Origin: Paracentrotus lividus
Lineage: Eukaryota > Echinodermata > Echinoidea > Camarodonta > Echinidae
Reading direction: 5' to 3'
Assembly (NCBI GenBank): GCA_940671915.1
Contig: CALNVZ010003426.1
Span: forward strand, 48,117,803 to 48,181,802
Length of the DNA stretch: 64,000 bases
Shown: piece by piece, positions 49,083 through 60,240 of the stretch
How positions within the stretch are numbered: the stretch's first letter is position 1
How the letters are laid out: each line of letters opens with the position of its first letter
Program-made: the position numbers and the translations under genes
The notes under the pieces: generated by a model
Database searches by the model: none
Seen by the model: the letters and a program-made list of their open reading frames with translations, nothing else
Told to the model about the DNA's origin: nothing

Positions 49083-49409
49083 ATGTAATGTTTTTTATGA
49101 AAATGTGGAAAATAAACTTGAACTTAATAAACTTGAACTTGAAACTTGATTTTGGATTTTTGAATGTAAGAAATATGCATTTTATTAGACTGCAAAATAA
49201 TATAATAATGTCATAAAAGGGTTTTACATGATATTGAATTTGTAATGTGTAGATTTATATGCATATGATATGATATTTTTTATTTTCTTGATATCAAAAT
49301 ATTGGGGGGGGATGATTGTACACACCATCCCCCCACCGAAATTATTGGGGGGTGCATCCCCCCCATCCCCCCCCCCACAATCGACACCCATGGTAACCAT
49401 TTTGATTTT

Positions 49410-49505
49410 ATAATAATAATAATAATAATAATAATAATGGTCGCTTCTTACATAGCGCTCAGGTCCGTCATGCATGACGCTCGTGGCGCTTTACAAAGAA
49501 TTTTT
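49410..49505 (-). repeat. SINE/LINE-type tail, minus orientation, with (TAA)n
   Basis: Read on the minus strand: TTGTAAAGCGCCACGAGCGT, then GAGCGCTATGTAAGAAGCGA followed by (ATT)n. The layout matches the element at 31350-31475 in reverse. Confidence 0.45.
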
Positions 49506-49690
49506 TTACGCATTATTACCCCGGTCATAGCTGACCGGACTTTGGACTTTCCACTAATCATGCTAATTTAATATTTAGGTTTATTTTTCGATAGAAAGTA
49601 CAGTCATCAGCAAAATCTGATACAAGATAATTTGTTTAATGCAAAATTATATCAGTGAAAAATCAACGCAATGCAATCTTTTAAAAACAC

Positions 49691-49785
49691 AAAAAGAAAC
49701 CCCCCCCCCCAAAAAAAAAAAAATAAATAAATAAATAAATAAATAAAATAAATAAATAAATAATAATAATAATAATAATAAAAAT
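49691..49785 (+). repeat. Poly-C, poly-A, (AAAT)n and (AAT)n cluster
   Basis: C10, then A12, (AAAT)n, then (AAT)n in succession. It may be the tail of an unrecognised retroelement. Confidence 0.85.
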
Positions 49786-50906
49786 GTTCATAAGGCTACA
49801 AAGCAAGATTTTCAAGGATTATTCAATTCCTTAAAATAGGAAATCTTTGGGGAAAGCGCGGGAAATGGATTATCTTGACCTGGCTCTCTGTCTTGGTCGA
49901 CAGATGCCATTTGTGATAAACACTGACAATGCAGGAAATTGACCAATAATAGTAATTTGATTGTTTCTGTCCGATTCGTTAAATTCTAAACTGACCTTCT
50001 TTTTAAGAAAAAAGAAAGAAGAAAGATGAAACAACAAAGAAGTAGAAAGCATAGGGTTGCTAAAATAACATTTACGGTTGTTATATGTCTTTGTGTCCAA
50101 TAACGCTTTATATTTCAAAACGTATAATAATAATAAAACACAAATTTATTATGCACTATGTGTTAATTACAAAAGTATAAATAAAAAAACAAATTATATC
50201 TATGGGTGGTTGGCAAGCCAACAGAGAATAAAGTTATGTATACACTACATCAATACACAGCAAGCACTTATGTCTGTATATTATAATTATGGTAGTTGCC
50301 ATTTTATTATTATTATCATTTTTTTTAAATATAAATACTATGAACAATGCGACTGCGCAAAAATTTTATAGGCAACGTGGAATGGTCTAGGATGTCTAAG
50401 GAATCACAGGATAATAGAAAATGAATGAGTTGCTGAATAAACTTTTATTATTATTCTATTCCTTTTTTAGAATTTTTTTATAGATTTTTCTTTCTCTTTC
50501 TCTTGATATTCAGTTTTAAGTTTTTTTTTAGTCATAATGATATCATGCGTATTATATATGCTTAAAATTAAAATAATATTCTAAGGAATTCATAATTGCG
50601 TTGTTTATAGTCATTGCTGAGGGCAAAGTAAAATGTTTTGTTTTAAAATACTAATTTCCTTGAATGTGTATATTGGGTAGGAATTTCTTGAAAAGCATGG
50701 TGATAACTTATATTTTCAAATAATATTACCTATGTGAAGGAACTACTCGACTGAAGAAAAAAAAATTAAACAAATAAAGAAATTAAATTTTCCAGATTCA
50801 GATAGTATTATTATGAGTTATGGGATCTATGTCTCTGCAAATAACATATAGGCCAAATAGCGTACACATCTGTGCCGTTTAACATAAAGAATTACGATAG
50901 ATTAAA

Positions 50907-51093
50907 ACTTACGATTGACTTTTTCTCGGTGGCCTCATTTGGAAACCAGGTACAGTCATAGATTAGGATTTGGTTATGGTTAAGAGTAGGGTTAGGGCTT
51001 GAGTTAGGATTAAGATTTTCAACTTTGGAGCATCCTGTCCATGATGAGGCTACCGATAAAAAAATCAATCATAACTTTTTATCAATCGTAAGT
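50907..51093. mobile_element. MITE with ACTTACGATTGA ends
   Basis: ACTTACGATTGACTTTTTCT then CGGTGGCCTCAT at the left, and ATGAGGCTACCGATAAAAAA ending in ATCAATCGTAAGT at the right, form an inverted repeat of ~36 bp with a small internal bulge. The core contains GGGTTAGGGCTTGAGTTAGG. Non-coding. Confidence 0.65.
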
Positions 51094-51109
51094 CTTTGTG
51101 GTATCAGAA

Positions 51110-51570
51110 ACATTTGCCAACCGATTTGCGTGTTCTTAAAGATCAGGAAAGATTTGGGGCGATGTCCCAGCGGATGGGGTTCCTAAGTAGATTTTGGCAC
51201 TGTCATGGACCAGATCTGTCATGTGAATATTTTACCCTTTTGCTGAAATAAAGAATTGTCATTAAAAAGATTATCACCTATTCTGAATGTTCTGAAATAT
51301 TGGGTAAGGCTTTGGGAATGGTGTCCCAGCTAACGGGGTCTCGTCGCGATTTTGGCACGGTCACGGACCAAATCACCCAGATGAATATTGCGCTTTTGAT
51401 AAATTAAAGCACTGCTTTTAGAAACATTGTCATTGATTCTGCATGTTCCAAGATCGGGCTAGGGTTTTGAGACGGTGTCTCAGATAACATGGATAATGGG
51501 GTGTAGTAGTGGATTTTGCCACCGTCACGGATCAAATCTTCCAGATAAATATTGCGCTTTTGTCTTTGCT
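51110..51570 (+). repeat. Three-copy tandem repeat of ~157 bp
   Basis: The block GGTGTCCCAGCTAACGGGGT and its variants occur near 51164, 51323 and 51477. Each is followed by GATTTTGGCAC(G)GTCACGGA, then CAGATGAATATTGCGCTTTT. Units are ~75-80% alike by eye. Confidence 0.75.
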
Positions 51571-53544
51571 TTAATTCGCCATATAAATTTGAATGCATTA
51601 ATCCACTAAACAAAAAACAAACAAACAAATAAACATCGAATTCGACGAGGGACCAGCGTTGATACAAGTTACATGTTGAAAATTGACAACTGAATGTTGG
51701 AAGCATGAAGAACTAAAATCATTTATACCGAGAGTCATAGTGTAATAAACATGTCGAATGATAATGGTCAACGGTCTTTTTTACTCTCAAAGGATGCAAA
51801 GTCGAGGCTGACCTCGTTGTTTAATCAAGAACGAAGCGGATTGGGTGTTGGGACCAAATCAGCCTGGGGTACCATATTTGCCATAACACCAGCATCAATG
51901 GCATTAAACGAAAAAAAACGAAGAAGGAAGATGAAGAAGGAGGCGAAATATAAAAAGTTTTACTTGTCATATTCTCGACGCCAAAGCAATCACGACCAGG
52001 ACTTGATCGCGGTCCCAGCCGCCCAGATGGCTTCTGCATTACCGATGACTTTTCACGCGGGTACGTCATTCAGCGGGGGTAATAAAAGAGGGCCTGGATA
52101 GCGTAAGCCCCCGATGGGAGGGGCAGTGGACCAAAACGCCCCGTCCCTCAGGAAAATTGTTTAAAGCAACACAAATGCGATTCATTAGTCATGTTATTGA
52201 TACCGTTCTTTGCACGCTATTAAGTGACACGTCATCAATCTAATGAGAAGAGTTTGCCTCGTTTACGGTGTTGATGAATTAGACCTGTAGTACCGCCTGT
52301 TCATTTGAATAATAATCATTACAAATCATACGTTGTAATAAGCAAATTACATTTCAATCTGACACAAATATAATTTGTATTAATTCATTATAAAATATTA
52401 AGCAACGTAGCTTTCTCATATACAGACAATCTAAATAAAAAATGAAGGGTTAAATTTTGTGTGACAAATAAAATAAATAAATAAATCAGAGTCATCAACC
52501 TATACTGACCCGGAATCCTGATCAGTCAGAGCTGATGATGTTGATGATGATGATGATGATGACGATGATGATAACGACGATGATGATGATGATGATGATG
52601 ATGACGGAGAGGCAGAAGAAAGAAATAGACAGATGATAATAAATAAAGAAACGTTCATTTTTATTAGAAACGAAAAAGAAAAGGGATAGCTCTCATAATG
52701 TCATCTCTCCTTTTTGCCAGCAACAAAAAGAATCTTCTCTGCGGTCAATATTTCGGACAGAATCAATTTGTAATGAGTCCGACGAAACCCGTTTACTGCC
52801 ACAAACATAATACTCCCGACACGAAACCAGACGTATTCTAGCTTTCTGACTGCGAAAGGGTTAAAGACAATCAATTTAATATCCAGCCTGGAGCTAGGGT
52901 CAAGCTTCCTTGTAGACTTCAGCCGATGATGGAGGAGGATATTAAAGATGAAGTAAAGTGGATTAATAAGACGCCTTGTATAGGTTGAATCATATGACAG
53001 TGTCAAGTACTCTTGTATCACATTATATTATCAAGAATTTGACAACAGCCACGGATGGTCAACAAATATGAGGATATCATTATGTACACAAACAGAAGTG
53101 TTTGAGGAACTTAAAATGGGGATGTCATGACCCCCCCCCCCTCCTCCTCAAAAAAAAAAAAAAAAAAAATCACCGACAAAGCTATTACAATTGAACAATT
53201 CATAATAATGCATTTTGAGAACTATCAATCTTCCTTGATCTGCTATAGTAATCAAAATATTTTTTTTTTTTTTAAATACTCAACTCTTTCGATTCATGTT
53301 TTTAAACTTATTCAATACAATATGAAATCAACATTACAAAAAGGATATAGTCGTCTATAGCTCGTCTTAATTTTCTTGTTTCTACTTGTTTAAGTTTACC
53401 CGATTTTAAAAGATGAAGCATTATTTTAATATAAGATATATTTTCTGTAATTATTACCCCGTCTCACACACACAACAAAAAGAGAAAATCTCCAGATTCT
53501 TATTAGCAATCCTCATCATGCTCATTGACTGTCGCATCGAGCCT
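51571..53544. other. Intergenic with one unassigned 116-codon ORF
   Basis: The plus-strand frame 51751-52101 starts MSNDNGQRSFLLSKDAKSRL, has a basic KKRRRKMKKEAKYKK segment in the middle and ends ALPMTFHAGTSFSGGNKRG. Composition is coding-like but nothing is recognised, and a rival ORF overlaps on the other strand. The rest is A+T-rich. Confidence 0.3.
52535..52605 (+). repeat. (GAT)n microsatellite
   Basis: About 22 GAT units with GAC variants. An ACCCGGAATCC motif lies just upstream (~52508). Confidence 0.9.
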
Positions 53545-53700
53545 ACCGGGTAACAATTTAACTCCGATGTGGGGAGAGGCAATGTGGTTTAAATGCCTTA
53601 CCTAAGGATTCAAATGCCATGCCAGGCAGCCAGGCTCAAACCACTATCCAGGCAGCATATTTATTAAACCACTCGATTTCGGTGGCATCTAAAGCGTTTT
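53545..53700. repeat. Ancient SINE-like dispersed repeat
   Basis: The order TGGGGAGAGGCAATGTGGTT, AAATGCCTTACCTAAGGATT, CAGGCTCAAACCACT and TTAAACCACTCGATTTCGGTGG resembles the widespread GCCTTGCTCAAGG...TTCGAACC...TTAACCACT repeat type. Family assignment is from memory. Confidence 0.35.
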
Positions 53701-54399
53701 AATCAGGCGGGGGGGGGGGGCAATAAGTTCAAATATGTATTTGATGATTTTACTTTTTCTTATCCTTCGTCTCTGAAAGTTCTCAAATCTAAGCTGCAGT
53801 GGCGACTATACTAGCAGGGCTTCGGCTCTGCCTCGGTTAACTCACCGACTATCATCCCTGGTGGTGCGGCGTAGGTCTTATGTGAGTCACCGTAAATTAA
53901 AGTTTGCCCTGATTAACTTCTGGAGTATGGAGATAGATGATGTGGTATAGTCTGCTATGAAATACTCAAATTCAAATATCTAACAAACTGAATGGGAAAT
54001 GCAAAGTGTTTTGAATGAAGAATAGTATTTTTTCAAATGTCACTATCTAAATAAAGCTGTGCAGGCCATATGCAGTGCATGGTCTATGAGATGCAGTGTG
54101 TAGTATTATATTTCAGACGCTGAGTTGTAGATTAAGATGAAAGGGGTTTGTACCCTGAGACTAGATCGAGGGCTAGGTCATCGACTCGAAGCTGAACTTC
54201 TTCATCTTCATTTACCATCTTCATTCAGTGATAGCTATGGTATCCGTCATGCTCCAATCTCATTTATCCTTTTCTCTTTTTTTTTTTCTTCTGTTTCGGC
54301 AACAGGATGTTGTCTGATTCTGTATTAAACACTCACCTCGCCAATTTGCTTTCTGTTCCCTTTTTCATAGTTGTGATTACCTTTGTAAAACCTAATCTT

Positions 54400-54923
54400 C
54401 TTCCACATCTTCCTCATCTATCCGTTTTCTTTCCGAAGAGTTATCACCTACTTCTTCTCCTTTTCCTCCTCGTCCTCTTATCGTCCTCATCTTTGTCATT
54501 CTCCTCCTTCTTCTCGTCCTTGTCCTTATCCCACTCTTCCCTCTCCTCTTCCTCCCCCTCTTCCTTATCATCATCCCCTTCCTTCTTCTCATTCTCCTTC
54601 TCCTCCTCCTTCTCCTTCTCCTCCTCGGCTCCGTTTCCACGTCGTCCTTCTCCATTTCCTCTTTCTCGTCCTCATCATCGTCATCGTTCGCCTCCTTTTC
54701 CTCCTCCTCCTCCTCCTCTTCTTCCTCGTCATGCTCCTCCTCTTCTTCCTCGTCATCCTCCTTCATTCTCCTCATCTTCCTACTTTCCCAATAATCTTAC
54801 TCCTTCACCTCTTCCTTCTCCTTCACCACCACCTAGCTTCTCCCCTGCCATCCTCCTACCTCCTCCTTCACCTCCTCATCCTCCTCCTCCTCCATGCATT
54901 CCAATAGTGTGCAACTTTCTTCT

Positions 54924-54960
<37 letters not shown>
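54400..54960 (+). repeat. TCC/CTT-rich pyrimidine tract ending in poly-T
   Basis: Nearly 500 bp of strand-biased pyrimidines (TCCTCC, CTTCTC) followed by a run of ~34 T at 54926-54959. A 219-codon plus-strand ORF and a 127-codon Glu/Arg minus-strand ORF are by-products. Such tracts can form triplex (H-) DNA. Confidence 0.85.
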
Positions 54961-54962
<2 letters not shown>

Positions 54963-56787
54963 TTGAAAGTTTTGAAATACAAAATATCTTTCATTATCTT
55001 CATCAAATTCTTTACAAAATATACATTCAGACGAAGAAAAAAAAAAATCGGCCACACCCTTTACCCATTCCATCTCCCCCCATCCTCCTCCTACCGAGTC
55101 TTCATATCCGCGTAGTCCGGTAGCTACCTACCACCTTGTTCATCACTTCTCCATTCCAATTTACCCTTACCGATCCTCTTAAAAGAAAATACATATATCT
55201 GTGATTTTGATTTATGGGTCTTTGCGTGACGCCAGTGGTTCTGATAAGGCTATACCCAAAGAGGCACATTGAAGATGAGTCATTTCTTAATTGCTGGGGA
55301 GTTGGAGTATCGTTCCTTAAAGGGAGAATTCACCTTTAAGGTCATCTTTATTTCAATACTAATATGTAAAGTGTGGTTTACAGAAAACATTGGATATCTT
55401 CATGTCGACCTCTTATTTTATCTGTTTTCACATTTGGAACTTTTGTAAATCACTATTTCATCAATATTTGGTTAAAATTTCAAAGCGCATAGTTTTCACA
55501 TTTCCATAAGAAAAGTTACATATATAATGACAGCATAAACTTGAAATACATATTATAAAATAGCATGTTAACAAACCTATAGCTTTTAACTTCGACCCCT
55601 TCGTATTTATTTAATATGTGAAAAGAAATCATACATTTTTATATTGTTTATTATGTTATGTATGATATTATATTACATGAACCTGTTACGTTATACTTAG
55701 TAAAAACAAAACTGTACGGCCGTAACGATATATTATTCTTATTTGAGTTTTTTTTTAATGGGAAAATGCAATTTTTAACGAAAGATACCTTTAATTTACT
55801 CTTTCTCCCATAAGTTTTGTTTCCCTAATGAGATAGCGGTTGACTATTCTAAATTTGTTATGACCCGCTATATGTGAAACTGCCCGTGCCCTGATAAAAA
55901 CAAAACTGCCAGCCGTAACGATATATTCTGATTCGAGCAACAACAACAACAACAACAACAAAAACACGTTATTACTGTGTAGTTTTCAAATATTGAAATG
56001 TGCTTGAACTTGAATTTTCTTGTTTTGAACTTGTTTTCGAAATCAGGGAGATGGGCATTGAGGGGCGGGAGCATACTTGTGTCCAAGTCTATGTGAATTT
56101 ACAATTATCCCATTCCATAGTTTCTGTTGATTTGTATTTGTATTTTTTTTTATTTTTTTTTGGGGGGGTGGGGATAAAACTTAATATGATCTCCATTAAG
56201 ACACTTCAGAAACGAATGCAACCCAAATATACAATGCTTAGTCAAACTTTATTTATCACACAGCAGTTGCGAGTGTTTCTACCAACATGGTTTCTACCGT
56301 TGGAGACAAATTTATTCAAACTGTTTGACATTTTTCGTTGCGATAAGATCCTATGGATAATAGTCCATAGATATAGAGAAGGTAAAAAATAATTTAAAAA
56401 AAAATGAATAAAACTTCAGAAAACATGAAGTTTTCTGTTATATTCTAAGGACCGGAACGATGCGACTGTAAAACAAAAACCTAAAAGAAGATACAGAAAA
56501 GACACCCAATTCACGAACTGGTATCGACCTTCAAGACCCCCTGTAAAATTTTGATTTACTATCCTCATATCGTTAAGCTGCCCATTATAAAGAGGTCAAT
56601 GATTGATGCTGTTCATAATTCATTCTTGATTTGGTTTCGTCATCGGGAAAAGTTTTGAGAGTCGGAGATAACAACCGTCATCGAAACAATAAATAGTTGT
56701 TAATAATAAGAAAAGGTTGACCTTTTGGCGGGAAACCCGAGGGGAAACTCCCTTTCTATCAACCGCCTGAAGGGGTATACCGTACAA
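54961..56787. other. Intergenic, nothing recognised
   Basis: A+T-rich DNA with a (CAA)n run at 55936-55962 and a repeated AAAACTG(T/C)(A/C)(C/G)GGCCGTAACGATATATT-like block near 55712 and 55904. No gene. Confidence 0.4.
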
Positions 56788-57236
56788 GTGGCATCTCACT
56801 TCGCGGAGACGTTTCCAAGATTTTGAGACGTCTCCGAAACTACGAAACGTCTTTAAACAGTCTTCAAGACGTCTCCATGACGGAAAAGATCCCATAGATA
56901 TGAACGTGTTTAATTTTCCCCCGACTCAAGAGATGTCTACGAGACTAGTCTAAAACCGGTCTCAAACTAGTCCTGAATTCTTTTCAAACCCGTTTCAAAG
57001 ATATTGCCTATGTAGAATGATAAAATATACACGCTTCTTTTTGATGGTTTAAACGTTTGTGGAGACATTTACTTCTCCACGCCACCAAGGAAAAAGATCT
57101 CCTTTCCCACGACTCATGAGACGTCACGGAGACTCAGGAGATGTCTCTGAGAAGTCTCCGAAACGTCTGCACCACGAGTCTCAAACCTGTCTCAAACTAG
57201 TCTTAAAACTGTCTCAAGGCAAGTAAGATATACCAC
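56788..57236. mobile_element. GAGACGTCTC-rich MITE, long copy
   Basis: The left end GTGGCATCTCACTTCGCGGA and right end CAAGTAAGATATACCACC (reverse complement GGTGGTATATCTTACTTG) match the family at 15852-16041. Many GAGACGTCTC, GAGACTAGTC and CTCAAACTAGTC motifs lie inside, and the last third repeats the first, so this may be an internally duplicated copy. Confidence 0.65.
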
Positions 57237-58024
57237 CATTGAATTTCCCTCCAGATTGGGCGGTAAATAATATTAACTCAAATGGCAAAGCGCAATGCCT
57301 GCAAGCATACTACCAAATCAAAGAGAAAGAAGAACAAATTGTATCAATAAATTTGAAAGGTCTTAAAATCGGTTCAGATCTTGAGGCTCCAAAGGGAATT
57401 ATGTTTTTATTTAGCATTATGTTTCGAGAAATCATAAACCGCTTCGAGCGAATGATTATAGTAACTTTCTATTCCTAAATAGCAATAGGCCTACTGCCGT
57501 TATCCCCAAGTTTTATTACTCACTGGTTTCACATCGATATGATAATATTTTGCCGCAAGCTGGATGGTTTTATTTTTTGTTGTTTGTTTGACGTTTCCTG
57601 TATTATTGTTAATCATCAATTGCACGCAAAGCAAAATAGGTTATTGTTCTTTTGTCCCAGCATTTTTTTATTTTATTTTATTTTTTATTTTTTTATTTTA
57701 AGATCTCATGATCATAATGCTGGAAGGATATAATAAGCGTTTGCTGACATTCTGCCAGCGAAATATGACAATTTGTTAATATTTTATAATAAGAATAATA
57801 AAAAGCTTGTCGTGATGAACTTGGAATATCTAATTTTGTAATTGGCATACTTTTTAACCCTTCTCAGATTAAATGTGTCTCAAAAGCATCGATGATGCAC
57901 ATGAATGATCAAATTATAAGGGAAGGGACGGTAAAGCATCCACTACCATAATACCATCATTCGCTTATTTGGGTTTTTGGTTTTGTTCTTATGTCCAATA
58001 AGACATAAGAGAAAGACGTGCATG

Positions 58025-58086
58025 CACTGTAAAAAATAACTGTAAATTAACATGTTTTTTGGCTTGTAAAAATACAGCTTTTGGTC

Positions 58087-58118
<32 letters not shown>

Positions 58119-58997
58119 GATATTTTTCTCCTAAAATGGCAGGAAAATTGTAGTTTTCTAGGAAGTCGTCTTGATTTTACAGTTACTAGCTCATGCAACT
58201 GTCAATAAACAGGAATGGCATATTCATACAACCTTTCCTGTTCGTTTACGAATTATTCCCGTAACTTCACTTTCAATAACTAGAACTTTCTTGTCAAAAA
58301 ACAGCAAGTTCTTTCTAAAAACAAATATTAATGTTAATAAACAAGTTTCTCGTATATCAACGAGCTTCCTTGTTCATAGACTTGTATAGTTTTGAAATCA
58401 TTACGAGAGTTTTCCTGTCAAAAAGACAATTTTCTTTGTTCAAAAAAGGAAGAAGAAACATAACTACTACAAATCAGTTTTCTTGTATCCTGGAATGATG
58501 TTCCTGTTAATTTACAACCTTTATCTTATTTTATAGTTCATTATGTGGATCATGAATATTCATTAATATGACTGGAAGTGCTTCAAACGTGGATCGTTGC
58601 ACTAACCATGGAAAATGTCACCTTACATAGGGTTGGGTATATAAGGCTAACAACTTTCATCGAAGTTGTCAAAGATTAGGTGTAGGATTTAGGATTAAGA
58701 TTTAGGTGTAGGATTTAGGATTAAGATTTAGGATTAGGGATATGATTAGGCATGAATGGTCAATCCCATATAATGTTGGATAATGTTCTTTTTGTTTCAA
58801 AAATATTATTACGCGATAAAAACAGGAAAAGACTGTAAATTTACAGGGTTGTAAATTTACAAGGTGGTCAATAACGGGAACCTGTAAATTTACTTTATCT
58901 GTAAAATAACTACTGGAAGCTGTGCAAAAACGGGCACTCCTGGCATCCCGACTGCCAGGAACTTACCTGTTAAAAAACGGTGAAATTTTTTACAGTG
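58025..58997. mobile_element. Non-autonomous element with CACTGTAAAAAAT ends
   Basis: Left CACTGTAAAAAATAACTGTA and right, in reverse complement, CACTGTAAAAAATTTCACCG share the first 13 bases and a TTAACA block after. The interior has many GTAAATTTAC-type motifs, a 28-bp poly-T run and a direct duplication of GGTGTAGGATTTAGGATTAA (~58680-58740). No transposase. Confidence 0.55.
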
Positions 58998-59132
58998 TGT
59001 GTTACAAATTTGATATAATAAATTCATTTTGCTCATCAGAATTCAATACAAAATATTGATTAAAATATATTTTGTCTTATTTATAGTTATCACGTAATGT
59101 TTTGTATCTGCCTGTTTTGTACAAAAGGCCTA

Positions 59133-59469
59133 CACTGTAAAAAAAAAAAAATAATAATAATACAGCAAAGTGATGTCAGCAGAGTCGCCATACAAAAATG
59201 TAATTTAAAATAACAGTTTTTCTGTAAATTTCTCCTCTAATAATTATTGAAAGAGAAGACAAAAAAAAATCATTAGAGTTCTATAAGCTTACACAGTTGG
59301 TTAAAACGGAACAAATGTGTTACTCCTGATGTATATTTTGTATTTCTCATGTAATTATTTGCAGGAGAAATTTACAACAAAACTGTTTTTTTTTTTATAA
59401 TACGTTTTTTATGGCGACTCTGCTGACAGCAGATTTGCTGTAAAAATACAAATATTTTTTTTTACAGTG
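59133..59469. mobile_element. MITE with ~105-bp CACTGTAAAA inverted repeats
   Basis: The arms match over about 105 bp: the left has TGTCAGCAGAGTCGCCATA, CAGTTTTTCTGTAAATTTCT; the right arm has their reverse complements (TATGGCGACTCTGCTGACA, AGAAATTTACAACAAAACTG). TA lies directly outside both ends. The central spacer is ~120 bp. It shares the CACTGTAAAA terminus with 58025-58997. Confidence 0.8.
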
Positions 59470-60100
59470 TATACTGTTAAAATATCTCTAAGTTCTTGTA
59501 AACAATCAGTTTTGGTCTATGGACTTTTGAATCATTATGAATTCGTAGATCGAAATGAATAATCAGTAAGTAAATATACCCATCAATGGTTACTGAAATC
59601 AAATAACGCTTGTCAATATAGTCCTCAAAAAACATTTCCTAACATTTCTATTGTATAAAATTATATAATATTCACGACCTTGTTTTTTATGTGGAAATAA
59701 ATAAATTTCAATTCGATTCAATTTAATTTATTGCGATCAAAAACGCATCTTTCATGTTAATGAGTCCTTTAGTTTTCTTTAAATTCATTTGCATTAATTT
59801 GAATAACAGTTGTATATGCCATACCTCTCCGAAGTCAGGTGATGACGTCATGAAGTGCAAGCAGACTTCACGTCTCTATCTGACTTGGATTAGCAGATCT
59901 CTAATTCGGAAATCATTGGGGATTAAAGACATCATTATCCCACTAATCCCTCGGCGATCAAGGTCCGTTATCTCCTAGCCACAAATAGACGATAAAATGG
60001 CATGAGTCAGAGGAGTTTGTCAAGCGAAAGACGTTCATCAAAATGAACTTTTGGGTATAAAACGGGGAAATGACGCGAAGTTCACTGAAGATGGTATACA

Positions 60101-60233
60101 CAGTAGCGGACGCAGCCAGATTTCATACAATGGATTTATCGGGCCCACGCGTAAACATAATAGAGCCGCCTTTGTCCCCGGACAATTGGGCCCCCGAAAT
60201 GCATTCAATTCGATTTTCTTGGATCCGCGCCTG
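60101..60233. mobile_element. hAT-like MITE (CAGTAGCGGACGCAGCCAGA end) with 7-bp target duplication
   Basis: The 133-bp element starts CAGTAGCGGACGCAGCCAGA and ends in TCTTGGATCCGCGCCTG (reverse complement CAGGCGCGGATCCAAGA). GTATACA directly flanks both ends (60094-60100 and 60234-60240). Small ORFs crossing it are incidental. Confidence 0.75.
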
Positions 60234-60240
60234 GTATACA

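Larger units (their letters stand above)
44823..49148 (+). mobile_element. Decayed CR1/Jockey-like non-LTR retrotransposon (LINE A)
   Basis: A coiled-coil/RRM-like ORF1 is followed by an apurinic-type endonuclease, a reverse transcriptase and a C-terminal block (HNYNTRNKFDY, GPALWNNLPIEI, LNTFKQKLKTYLLKTL) typical of the CR1/L2/Jockey group. Numerous stops and shifts break it. The 3' tail at about 49105-49148 is a (AATAAACTTGAACTT)-type repeat, a normal ending for this group. The 5' boundary was not found; 44823 is only the first ORF1 Met. The element is interrupted at 48347-49071 by a second LINE. Confidence 0.85.

Noticed and set aside
54307-54966. 219-codon Ser/Pro/Leu-rich ORF and opposing Glu/Arg-rich 127-codon ORF
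   Set aside because: Both come from one pyrimidine-rich simple tract ending in poly-T; no start context or domain.
57239-57478. 79-codon plus-strand ORF directly after a MITE
   Set aside because: No domain or start context; its beginning abuts the MITE end.
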